A program made the position numbers and the translations under genes. DNA of 64,000 nt, taken from positions 71,695,922-71,759,921 of the forward strand of contig CP142456.1 of NCBI GenBank assembly GCA_038049695.1. Direction: 5' to 3'. This document shows, one piece after another, positions 9,143 through 20,575 of the stretch (positions are counted from its first letter, which is position 1; each line of letters starts with the position of its first letter). This stretch comes from Cinnamomum chago. Its lineage: Eukaryota; Streptophyta; Magnoliopsida; Laurales; Lauraceae. The notes below the pieces were generated by a model. The model was not told the origin of the DNA. It worked only from the letters and a program-made list of their open reading frames with translations, and did no database searches.

Positions 9143-12100
9143 ATGGGTCTAGGTTTACAACTCGTAACGGAACGTATCGGAGACGGCAACGGCCAGCCGC
9201 TTCTCGACGCCTCCACAGGCGAGGAACTGATGCTCGTCCAGCCGTCCGTGGCCATCGTGCTCGGAAACCGACAGCCGGAATCGCCCGGCACCCTCTACAT
9301 CTCCACCAAGTGCGTAACTTATTGCCCCCTCTACTCCGATATTTCGGAGTCTCCGTAACGGTTTCGCTCTTTCTTTCTTTGTTTTTCTCTCCCAGGAAAG
9401 TGGTTTGGTTGAGCGACACGGATAGAGAAAAGGGTTATGCCGTTGATTTCTTATCGGTTTCGCTGCATGCTGTTTCTAGAGATCCTGAGGCTTACGACTC
9501 TCCTTGCATTTATACGCAGGTATTCGTAACTGTTTAGCTTCTACTTAGGGTTTCTTTTGGCCCTGTTTGGGTTTTTTGAAACTGGGTTATGTCTATTCAG
9601 GTTAGTTGTAATTGATTTTGACAAAAGAACACAAGAACTTTAACTCATGTTATTTGAATTCCAGACGCAGCGCAGATCCGAATAAGCTCATTAGGGTTTT
9701 GTACATCGCAAGCTGCTGGTGCGATTGCCCTAATTTCAAGAAATTAGGGGTTTTGACTTTTCTTGTTTGTTGTGGTTGTTTTTATCTTCTTCTTTTTGAG
9801 ATTCTGCTGTCAAAGATGCGAGTTTTAGGAGATGTTGCTCTGCATTTTCACAAATAATGTTCTCGGCTTAATAAGGGTGGGGTTATCAATGAGGGATTTT
9901 CGAACTTTGGGTTTTGGTGGTTGAACATGAAGATACCATGGAAATAAGAATATTTAAAAATTACTACCCAAGTATAAAGTAAAAAATGCATTAAGTATGT
10001 AATTGGTTTATTCCATCATTCTAAGATCTTGATTTTAATAGGAGCAAAAACTATTTGAGAAGGAAGTGTTTGGCATTTTGGGATGTTAGAATTGTAATTA
10101 ACTAAGATGCACGGATACTTCAAAATGGGCAACGTATCGCACTTGGTACTTCACTTTTTTTATATGTAAAATCTGTGTCCTTGTTGTGTCTATGGCGTAT
10201 CCCTAAAGTATCCGTGCCGTATTTGGGCGTCATAGGTAATGAATAAGAAAAAAGGGGTCAGATCTAACATGATAATAATGTAGGATGTTTTTATTGCAAA
10301 AAAATGGAAGAGAAGTGCTTAGAAATAATATGAAAAAATTGGGAGAAATGATAGTTATTATCTCCACATAATGGGGACTAATAATAACATTGATTTATTA
10401 CTTAACAAATAAAGGGATACTGGTTAGAGTGAGGTCACTGTTTCTTTTTAATTGCGGGTCAAAATCAAATACCGTGTTATTCTCTTTTTTTGTTCAGAAC
10501 TGTTGATACTGTGTTTAATGCATTATTATTAGATAATTTCTGTTTTAGTGAATAATCGTGTCATTTTGAAGAAGCCATTGGTATTTTTGTGATAATTATC
10601 TCCCAAGAGATTTAACATGGATGGTGCTTGGGCAACGACTCCTTATCGGGCATGCTCAATGATCAAGGCAGGTCGCAGGGCACTTTCCGGAAGACTGTGT
10701 GTGCGTGTTGGATAGAAAAGTCTGTACATGGATAAGGAGAGGAGAAAAGGTTCGGCAGACTGGACTTCAGACGGTGTTAAATTAAGGGCTCAAAATCAAG
10801 GGTGAGGAAGCAATCAAAAGATTTAAGAGTGAAATCCAACAGTGGATTCAGTTTGGATGAATATCAAATTGGCATGAGGGGGGTGGTGGATTTTAAGTAG
10901 AGATTTATACTAAATTGTAGTCAATCAAAATGGATTTTAAGTAGAGATTTATGCTAAATTGTTCTCACTCTAATATTCTGAAGCTCCGACATTATTACAG
11001 TCCAAAATTGTACCTTAACGAAATCTCCATCCTCTTTTCCCCCAATATCTACACTCACTCCATGAGGGGGTCGGTTGTGGAGTTGTTAGTATTAGTGATG
11101 ATAGAAAGTCAAGGATATGGGGCAATGGGCCTACGTGGCTATGCAACAAAACAAAGACTATCACTGGACTTGAGCATCCAGGAATTCCACCAAAATGTTC
11201 ATGTGGCTGGAATTCAGAAATGCTAGTAAAGAAACATGGCATTTGGAGACTCTAGGGGACAAGATGTCACACGATGTCCAGGTATTCCCAACTTGGTGAA
11301 TTCCTGACAAAAATTCCACAGAAGAAACAAGCCCTAAAAATATCATTCTCTCCTTCTCTTGTTCCTAACCTATTAATATAAGGTCATCATATGCTTTGCA
11401 CTTTGCATCACTTACTACTTTCTTAGCTTCTTTCTTTGCCTTCTTGTAAATCTCATAGTTTTCGATATACCTAGTATTCTGCCAAACTTTGTAACAACGT
11501 CTCTTCTCCTGAACAGCTTCCATGTCTATAATTGTCATCTTATATATATTATAACAATTATAGACATGCATAATACATACATACATACTAGTACATTTAA
11601 ACATGCCATTTCACCATCAGATATTTGAGTTTGGATCTGACTGATATAAATTGTCTGCATATGGATCCAAAATCGGGTGCAGGCCCAATTCTTTTGGTTT
11701 GTTTGGATCCTTCAGATAATACATAAACGGGGATTCATTGACATCCTAATTGAAACCTTGTTGCATTTATTTTGGTGTTGGCCCTTTGAATCATCCAAAG
11801 CTCTAATGAAGCAATAAAAGCTTGGTTATTTCTAATTGTTCTCTTTGTTTTCTCATGTTTCATGGTTTTCTTTTCTTTTTCTATTTATAGATTTCTCATT
11901 TATATGTTCCTTTTTGAAGATCGATGTTGGTGAAGATGAGGAATCAGAAGGCTCAGATTCAGAATGTAATGAAAACCTAGAGCTGTCAAAGATAACTGAG
12001 ATGCGACTTGTGCCATCAGATCCCAACCAATGTATTCTTCATGCTATTCATATAGTTCATGTAAACAGTAAATATAGTTGCTTTCTAGGTGAAAGCCTTA

Positions 12101-15080
12101 AATATTCTATTATTTGATATAATTTCTGTTGTTTTTCCTTGGCTGAGACCCATTGTAAGATGTGATCTAATGCCTAGTATTGCAGACTGATTTCTTTATG
12201 TTTGCAGTTTGTGCTTGTGACTTGTCTGTGTTTTGAACAGATCCATTGAAATGAGCAACATATTGCATATCAACATGTCAACACATATCTTGTTGGTGTT
12301 CTTCATGATGTAACTGGATTCTTCTATTGCTAGTTTTTAACGCTGTTTAGTTGGCAACAAAAACAAGTTACACTTTTTCTTCTTTTTAACTCTAAATAAT
12401 AGACAGAATTTTTTTCATAACGTTTTGGGTAGATATTGTACATAATTTTTATTGGTGTTAATTTTTATTTCACACGGGTTGACTACAATCACCCAGTCAA
12501 AAAATGCCCCTCTCAATGGGGCCTACCCAGATGCATGACAATCAAGGGAGGAGGGTGATGGAAAGGTTGGATGTAGATGAGATATCAACAAATGATCTTA
12601 ACTCGAAGTTTAATGGCTATACGTCGTGCTATTTTTTGTGATAAAAATCCAAGGTGTTAATAATGTCCGGAACAATGTGAAATTTAGGCTCGACTAGAGG
12701 GAGGGCCCCATGTTCTGAAAAATGGGCTTTGAAAAAGGGGCGTTTCAGAAAAGGGCATTTGGTAGAATTCAACATTTAATAATGGGCATTTATTTGAATT
12801 TATTTAATTATTATGCCAAATACATGAATTCTGCTTTGGGAAATTATCCGAATTGGAATTGGACACCTCATATTGTTGTTAAATTCTAATAATACACCTT
12901 AACTCATGAAACAAGCTTGCTGGGCGTTGCCTGCATCCATGTTTCCATTCATGTGTGTGCATGGATGCATGTGGGACGTCTCTCTTGATGCACTTGCGAG
13001 AGGGGCATGCATCCTTTTCTTACTAATTTTCTACGATGTTCTGCTTTGGTCTTCTGGGTTCATAAGCGGTTGTGGTTGTGTGCTTCTATGTTTGAACATA
13101 TATTAGGTGTGTAACCATTTCTTGACATTATATTTCATTGTCATTTTCTTGTATCTCATGAAACGGCTAGTAGGATTCTATTTTTCATGTATCATATTTC
13201 TGATTTGTTCTTTCTGGTATAAGATCTTCATACTATAAGATTATGGAAATTTTGGCACATTTTCTTCTCACACACCCATTTATCTTGTTACTTCTCTGGT
13301 TATTGTCATTCTCTAATTGTCATCCTTAACATTGCCTTGTGGCAGTGGATACTCTCTTCGAAATCTTCTGTGAATGTGCTGAGTTAAATCCCGAACCTGT
13401 TGAAGGTGAGCAGTATAATCCTACAGTTTTTCCCTTAACATTATATATTACATTAAAAAAAACCTTAAAAATATATAATGCATGTGCTGTGGCTTCTGCA
13501 GAGAATGGTGAAGAAAATGAATGGTTTTTTGGTGTTGAACAGATGCAAGACAATACCAATGCAGGTTAGTCCTCTTTATGCCAGTGTTCCTGAATTATAT
13601 TATTTTCCACTAGCAGTTCTAGTTCTTGAAGGATAAAGATAAATATATGCTTCTGCTGGCAGGGGAAGATTCTGTGTGGCATTTCTCTGAAACTAGTGCC
13701 AACCCGATCGGTTACGCAAATGGGGATCATGAGCTGGCCCGTACTGGAATTCTTGAGGTGCGTATATGATGGCTATCCTAAATCCTAACATCTATGCATC
13801 CGTTCAGGAGTTCCACATTTATAGTGCATGTAGGCCAGTTTGAATGGTTCCAAAGGCAGGGTGTGTTTGTAGTCATTGATTATCCACAATGTTGCTGATC
13901 CATCTCTCTAACTAAAAGGTTCTATTGTTGCTCTTCATTTAATGTCTTTTATCAGTCGAGAATCACTCTAGTCAGGCTTCTGTGTGGGACAGCCTGTGGT
14001 GCCCATTTAGGTAGGTTCCAGAAATCCAGACCAAGGGGTTTGGGGGGGATGGGAAACCCCAATCATGGAAAAATAAATAAATAGGCCCATCTAAACAATC
14101 CCAGCCTATGATTTTTGGGCCTAAAAATTCAACAGTTCTTAATGTCTCTTCTCTTTTAATTAATCCAGCAGTGGGTATGGTTCCAAACTGGGTCGTCATA
14201 TCCCATTTCTAAGCTTGGAATGACCAGGCATGTCTGCCCACTGATGGCATGATAATTATAGGGGTGCAAGGATTTGGAAGGTCTCTCTATGACCTACTTG
14301 TGTGCAAAAGATAGGAACGTCACGGAGTCACGAGTCATAATCCAATCCTTAGCTGTTATAAAGTGGGATGGGTCCCAAAAATTGTATGATCAATTGGAAG
14401 CCCTACACAACGCACAGGAGTGGCAATTGTGGGCTGGCGGATAGTTTTAGTTGGGTGTGGATGTCATGGGGCCCACATGGGGCACTGTGTCAGGAGTTTT
14501 TTTTTTTTTTTTTTCCTTTTTTTCTTTGGGTGATTAAAATTTCACCCCATCCTACCATTAAAGTTCTGTTTGAATAAACCCTTGAAAAAGTATGCCCTGT
14601 TTTAAACCATCGATTTCTCAAATGGTTTTAAGATTAAAGGGTGTCCCAGGTGGACTCTATATGGCACCTGTGTATGATCACATATATGCATGGTCTAGAC
14701 AGCTGTCAGTCAGATATTCTAAGAACTATCCTCACACCATGTCCCCATTTGTAGCTCAGCTGTTCAAGGGCATCATATAGTGAGCTTGTGCAAGTTCGGA
14801 CCTATTAAAGAAGGAAGAAAAAAGATTCCTTGCAACAGTTATAGTGAACTTAATTGTGGGAAGACAGAATTTTAAGTTTTTGGATTTGCTTAACTGCTGA
14901 TTTTATTTGTAATAGTTGCGGGTCCATGGTGAACGTGAAATATGATCTCGTGAGGGATTTCCACCACTTGGGGCTGACTTCTGTGTCTTTTTTTCCCTTC
15001 CATATTTTCAGCTTCGAATTGATGATGAACGTTTCGAGGATGCAGAGGAAAGTGAAGGCGAGACGCGCCGTGGCCATTAA
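9143..15080 (+). CDS. ICln: pICln (chloride conductance regulatory protein ICln), methylosome subunit
   Basis: Seven exons: 9143-9309, 9396-9519, 11920-12031, 13346-13405, 13502-13564, 13663-13757 and 15012-15080. All junctions are GT-AG and the phases join into one 229-codon frame ending in TAA. The product has a PH-like fold (residues about 1-130) with LYISTKKVVWLSD and the Ser/Glu-rich acidic loop (EDEESEGSDSE). These are followed by EMRLVPSDPNQLDTLFE and ECAELNPEP, which are hallmarks of plant pICln, then a second acidic segment and a tail ending RRGH. Known role of the family: a chaperone that holds Sm proteins in a ring for the PRMT5 methylosome during spliceosomal snRNP assembly in the cytosol. 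The old chloride channel idea is not supported by the fold. Length matches plant homologues. The start is the first ATG with the conserved N-terminus. Intron 2 is 2.4 kb and holds MITE debris. Confidence 0.93.
10105..10236. repeat. Dispersed repeat, copy 1 (GTATCCG family)
   Basis: This lies in pICln intron 2. It reads GATGCACGGATACTTC, then AATGGGCAAC, a T-rich centre, and ends GTATCCGTGCC..GTCATAG. The reverse complement of about 19311-19443 matches it along its whole length. It is a non-coding dispersed element of unknown class. Confidence 0.75.
10888..10961 (+). repeat. Short direct duplication of about 31 bp
   Basis: GGATTTTAAGTAGAGATTTA followed by a few shared bases occurs at 10888 and again at 10931 with one difference, separated by 12 bp. 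It lies within pICln intron 2. Confidence 0.8.
11155..11340. mobile_element. Tourist-like MITE fragment in pICln intron 2
   Basis: The segment shares GGAATTC-rich sequence, AGTAAAGAAACA and ACAAGATGTCACA with the MITE at 55690-56279, and ends in GAAACAAGCCC before TAA. Only one end is recognisable. Confidence 0.5.
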
Positions 15081-18000
15081 TGGCTTTCTCAGTTACCTTT
15101 AACAATCTCCTTTTTTTTCTTTATATGTTGTTTTTTTTTGCGGGTAAATCTTTTCTTTGTATGCTGAAGATGTTGCTGTAGCTGAAAACAGTTAATATAT
15201 TGGACCTGAAACAGCTTAGTGAGGCCTGACGGACGGCGGACAGTTAATTTATTATACCATACCCATCATTTTCAATTGATAATCTAGACATGTTTTGATC
15301 CTCAATATTGTTGAAGACCGACTTCCTTACTTTACAGCCCTTTTATATGCTGGACTCACATATGATCAGTGTAATCCTTCCAATACCCCTATAGCCATGC
15401 CCCATGAAGTAGCACTGGTCCCAGTTCGAATCTGATCAAACCATAATATGCTGTTGGATTTAATCACAAAATGTGCACTACAGGAAAGCACTAATTGCTA
15501 AGGCACATTGAGCCTCATCACTGTTTACGGCTAATTCTATCCACCACTCCTACTCCCTTTTGTAGGTGCCATGTTATTGAAACGTGATGATGAGTAGAAG
15601 GGGCTTTCTGGAGCAGATTGGGTGGTTCTGCACAAGGATGAGAACTTAAAGGGCATGTTTTTCATGGAATTGCTTTTCCTGGAGAGGGTTAGGCTGAGAC
15701 CAGACCTATCAAAGCTTGTCTCAGCCAGACCTATCGAAGCATGCAAAATGAGACCTTTCCTTTTTGTCCTAAAGCCGAGCCTGAGGAGAGCATTGGGTCT
15801 GATTTTGAATAGGTTACCCTTGAGGTGTCTCAGTGAGACGTATCAAAGCATGCAAAATGAGGGCTTTTCTTTTTGTCCTCAAGCCGAGCCTGAGGAGAGC
15901 ATAGGGTTTGATTTTTAATAGGTTACCCATGAGGGCCGGGCTAGGTCTTTGTCCACGGAGATTTATATAAATAATATGTATGTTTTATAACTATATATGT
16001 GTATGTATATACCCATGTGTGTGTATGGAAATAATTTCTGTAATCATATTAAATAAATATGGGTGTTTTTGTCTGGAATGCCAAGAAGTAAGCTTATATG
16101 ATTCAGTTACTTTCTATGTATTTTAATTTCATGTGAACAAACATACCCATTTGAATCAATTATTTTCTATTTATTCTTATTCCATGCAAACAAATAGGCC
16201 ATCACATCATTGAATTTCTATGTATTTTAGTTCCGGCACAAACAAGCACATTGAGTTAATTACCTTATATTTCAATTTCATGCGACGTGCCAGTTCCATC
16301 AATGAATTCTTCAAGTCCATGCAAATAATTAGGTAGTAGGTGAGGAATTCACAGATGTGTGGGCTACTTACTACCTTTGCAATAGTTGTTCCTTGCTGAG
16401 GATTTGTATGCTGGAGGATTTCATATCAACTTCAGTGCATTTCAATGCATGTAGTTGAGGAAATTAATTTCAATGCACAAATCCGCAAAAGTGTGGATTT
16501 TCAAATCTTTTAGAGGGAGGTTGGAGTTGGAAACTCTCTACCCTTGGAAATTCAAAATGGCCAAACAAGGGTTTTCACAATTTTGTGAATTTTTTTTTTT
16601 TTTTTAAGGATTTGGTTACCAAACACGACCTAAGTTATTTATTCAACTTGATCTAAATTTTTTTGGTGCCTTGCCTAAGGGGGCTGGACCCGGCCCTCTC
16701 TGGTGAGGGAAGTAGACCTTGGGTGAGGTGAGGGAAGAAGCCCTCGAGTGAGGGAGGACAGCCGTTGGGTGAGGGAAGCTGGCTTGGCCAAGTTTGAAAC
16801 TTGGGCAACTAGGTTAAAACTGGCATCTCTTACCAATGAAGAGGCCGTTCTTAACTTGACCAACGTTATATATACAACTTGTTTAAAAAATGTCGGCGAC
16901 AGGATCAACAACAAAAAGCTCAATCGGCACAAAGAGGATCTCAAACTCTTAATAGAAAAAAGAAGTTGAAAGAGAACGACACGAAGATGATCTGTTACTC
17001 TCGGTCTCTAAGGTTTTTCGACCTGGGGCGATCACAAGGTATAAATGTGGGGCGACTGTTTTAGAAATATATGGGACAAGTCAGACCCATTTAAATATTT
17101 GGTTTTTCAAAATCAACATGGGGCTAGTGCCCCGGGTTGTCTAATTGTAGGTCTGCCACTGGACCCTGGTTACTGGGCAGGGATTTTGGGCTTAATTCAT
17201 AGCTGGGTCTTGGTCCATTGTTTAGGCCTAGCGGAAAAGTGGCTCAAGTCCAACGGATTTACAACTGAACCTTATACATATTTATAGAGAAATATGTTCT
17301 TTGCCCTCCGCCTTTGATTCAAATTTCTTTTAGCAAATGATCCAAATACCCTCTATGCTAATAAAAGTTCATTCTTTTGATTGGTTTTTTTTTTTTTTTA
17401 ATTCCTTTCCTCTTAAAAATATGATTTCTAATTGTTGCTATTATAAAATGGTTTGGTAGGCTAATTAGGAGGTGCCAATTCATAACTTGATGTGCGAGCC
17501 TGACCCAAATTTGATCCTGCAATTCAGGGTTTGGGCTGACACCAATGTGCCCATCGGAAATTTTGAGTCCATTCTTAGTACTTGGTCTCCCAACCTCACG
17601 CCAACATAAATAAGCTCAACCAGTACCTAGCCTATTTTATTAATAGGTTCAATTGTTCGATCCGCAAAAGTTCCTCGTGTGGCACACCATTCACACCCAC
17701 TTTTTAAGCTTGTGGGACCTATAAAGCACTCCAAGCCCATTACAGTCACTATCCTTGGCCCACCCCTCCCCCTCATTCTCCAATTGAGTTAGCACAAGCC
17801 CAAAATTTTCTGCTCATTAAACTTCTACTCGTTGTTGGACTGAGAATCTATAAAAGTGATGTCTTCTAAAATTGCTAAATTTAAGGGCTATTGATTAAGG
17901 GGTTAGGATAATCTAATGAAGTTTAAATCTTGCACACATGTAGGTCCGTTCAAGATCTTTTAACCCCACACCTCATTCATGATTACCGTGACATTTGGTG

Positions 18001-18160
18001 GGCCTCCATAAGGGAATACACATGGAACATCCGTGAGAGACATCCGCACTAGAACACGGCCTTGTATAAAATTATTATATGGATCATTATATGATTATAT
18101 ATTTTATATATAAATCAAATGAGTTAGAGCTCAAGCCCCAGTCAAACTGAATAGGATCTA
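15081..18160. other. Spacer downstream of pICln with MITE-like ends
   Basis: No gene is seen. It contains a 109-bp tandem duplication (separate entry), a possible MITE end near 16608-16632 (GGTTACCAAACACGACC), and an apparent hAT-type end near 17143-17157 (inverse of CAGTGGCAGACC). The short open frames have no recognisable domains. Confidence 0.5.
15717..15935 (+). repeat. 109-bp tandem duplication, 2 copies
   Basis: The segment with GCATGCAAAATGAG, AAGCCGAGCCTGAGGAGAGC and AATAGGTTACCC recurs with a period of 109 bp (marker at 15739 and 15848). The copies differ at several bases. Its open frame is a by-product of the repeat. Confidence 0.85.
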
Positions 18161-18167
18161 GCTTGAG

Positions 18168-18470
18168 TTAGGCTTGTGAACGTAGAGACAATTTGAGATT
18201 AGCTTGATTTACACATGAGGCGAGTTTGAGACAAATCGAGCCAAGACAGCTTATTCGTCGAATCAGTTTGTTGGCGTCCATAGTTAAAAGGTTAAGTTCT
18301 TGGATCACATCTAGCGAGTCAAAAGCAAAATGAACTAACGAGAACCCTTGATGTCTGACGGCTGAGAGAATAGGCCTTGCCTCGGCTTCTTTTGTGAAAA
18401 GACCTCTGCACTGATCCACAAAAAATAGATTTGACCTTTGTGTGTAAGGACTTGACCGGGAGACCCAAAA
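18168..18470 (-). mobile_element. LINE RNase H-like fragment
   Basis: The minus-strand frame contains EAEARPILSAV, HFAFDSLDVIQELN and IRRI. These match the C-terminal part of the RNase H domain in plant L1-type LINE ORF2 (AEA...FESDSLxxIxxLN pattern). The N-terminal Asp-bearing strand and upstream reverse transcriptase are missing, so it is a short dead piece. Confidence 0.55.
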
Positions 18471-18792
18471 AAGGAAAATTTTCAAAAAACTATAAATGTC
18501 TTGGCCCATTTTCAAAAAAATATATATTAAGATTTGAATATTTCAAAAACGTTTAAAAGTTTTTCATACTTCTTTTGATCAAGTCTTCCCCATTACAAAG
18601 AATTATAAAAAAACAAACATACCCTTTTGACAGAAATTTATTATGTTGTCTTCATGCCCACTATCTTTTTGTAAATTTGAACACTAAACTTAGAAGGCAA
18701 CGAAAGAAGGAAACATAACCAGTGAACGAAATAAAACAGGAGTGAAATGGATGAGGCCCAAGTGAGCAACGCCCCAATTAGAGACCTTACAC

Positions 18793-19085
18793 ATCTTCTA
18801 TTTCTCTTTCTTTCCTTTCCTTTTCTTCTCTTTCTTCCTTCCTTTCTTCTTCTTCTACTTCTCTCCTTTATCCTCTCCCAATTGTTCCATCCACGATTGA
18901 CTGCACTACAACCAAACACTCATGTTCTTTTTTTCTCCTCTCTGTTTCTTCTTCTTTTCTGTTATTTCTTTGTTTCTTTCTTTTTTCTGTCTCTACTCTT
19001 CTTCTCTTTTCTTCTCACCCTCTCCTATATCCCTATGACTACACCCAATCACCTCGTCGACCCAGACACCTCTCCCTCTCTGTAG
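18793..19085 (+). repeat. Pyrimidine-rich tract
   Basis: Two long CT-rich stretches (about 18793-18880 and 18922-19020) contain CTTT, TTCC and TTCTT runs. Open frames here read as Leu/Phe/Ser strings and are not convincing proteins. Confidence 0.8.
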
Positions 19086-19310
19086 CATGTTTCATCCAGC
19101 ACCATCCATCATTCTGGGTAACCGTTTTTTCTTCCACTCCTCCCACCCCCTCTGAAAAGAAACACAGAATGGTTCTTTTGTGCCACCATTGTGACCCACA
19201 TTGGTCCACATGCTAACAAAATTGGAAGTGGCAGCAAAATATAAGTCAGCTGCCTTCACAGAGAACTCTACACTTGCTCCAAATCAAACAAGTTAGCAGC
19301 TATGATACCT

Positions 19311-19443
19311 AGATATGGCATGAATACGGATAGGATACGCCGTAGACATGGCAAGGACATAGATTTTATACAAAAAAAAGTGAAATATTGGATACGATAT
19401 GATACGATATGTTGCCCATTTCGAAGTATCCGTGCATCATAGG
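19311..19443. repeat. Dispersed repeat, copy 2 (GTATCCG family, inverted to copy 1)
   Basis: The reverse complement aligns with 10105-10236, including the GCACGGATACTTC start, the AATGGGCAAC block and the CGGCGTATCC block. It is rich in GATACG/CGTATC palindromes. Confidence 0.75.
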
Positions 19444-19960
19444 TTAGCAGATCACTAGTGAAAGCTGAAGGAGACCTCATATCTTCTTAGGATAAAAAAA
19501 TTGCCTCCTCAAATTTCACCTGAAGTAGGACCTGAGATCTCCTACAACCAGACACTTTTAATCAAATCCTTCCCACTGATTGCTTGTCAATCCAAAATAG
19601 TTTCTCATTGTGATTTAATGAGCAACCTTTTGGGGATGGGAGCATAGTTTACAACTGCGCAATAATGAAGTATTCCTTTAAAAAAAAAAAAAAAACCCTA
19701 TATTATGAAGAGAAGAATGAAGCATGGGGTTTAAAGATATATTAGTTTCTGCCATAAGAAAGCATGTCCTGACTCCTGAATATGTATCTGTAGGAATGGA
19801 TTACCCGCAATTCATTGGGATACACTATACCAAACGAATAAAGCTTAGGAGCAGCTCCTTCATGAATTCCCTATTTCTATGCTTGAATTACACTATTTCT
19901 GTTTTGATTTTGTCAATAGAACTTGCTCCTACTTAGGAGCAGAGCCTCTTATTTAGTACA

Positions 19961-20040
19961 ATTGATAACTTATTTAGTCGTGAATAGTAGCTATTGATAA
20001 CTTATTTAGTTGTGGACAGTAGCGATTGATAACTTGTTTG
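19961..20040 (+). repeat. 32-bp tandem repeat, about 2.5 copies
   Basis: ATTGATAACTTATTTAG occurs at 19961 and 19993, with a variant at 20025, a period of exactly 32 bp. It lies about 540 bp upstream of the Tpt1 start codon. Confidence 0.85.
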
Positions 20041-20255
20041 CTCGATCCACTCACATTGGATGCTTATTTCTATTGATTTTCTGATTTTCTACTGTCATCA
20101 GTTAAAAAAAAAAAAGGATTACTGCTTGTTGCATTGTATTGCCGGTTCCAAACTTGAAAAAAAGGAAGGTTAAAAGTACAGTTTCCAGTTTACATCGGGT
20201 GTCTAGTTCATATATGAACAATTAGAGAATGTTAACTTATGTTCAAGATAGAGCC

Positions 20256-20280
20256 CGAGCCGGGCCCGGGCCCGGGCCGG
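20256..20280. promoter_or_regulatory. GGGCCC-rich block upstream of Tpt1
   Basis: Overlapping GGGCCC and CCCGGG palindromes lie 300 bp upstream of the Tpt1 start. GGGCC-type site II motifs bound by TCP factors are common in plant housekeeping promoters. That role is inferred here. Confidence 0.3.
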
Positions 20281-20575
20281 ACGAGATTTAATATAAATTT
20301 ATTTAATTTAGAATTGGGATTTGACAACCCTCGACATGCTCGTCAATTATTCGAAACGAGATTAGAAAACCCAACCTAGGTCCGGCCCGTCCATTTGACA
20401 AGGCCGGCTATATCCTATCGTGTGTAAGAGAGAGCAGGACGTGATTCGTTCGATGTGGGCTTGTGCTACCTATCATGGCCTTCGACTCCGACTACTTCGT
20501 TCTTCTTCTACTTGTTTTTCATTCCCCTCCTCCCAAGCTCCAAATCCACTCGTCTTCTTCCTAAATCACAATACA

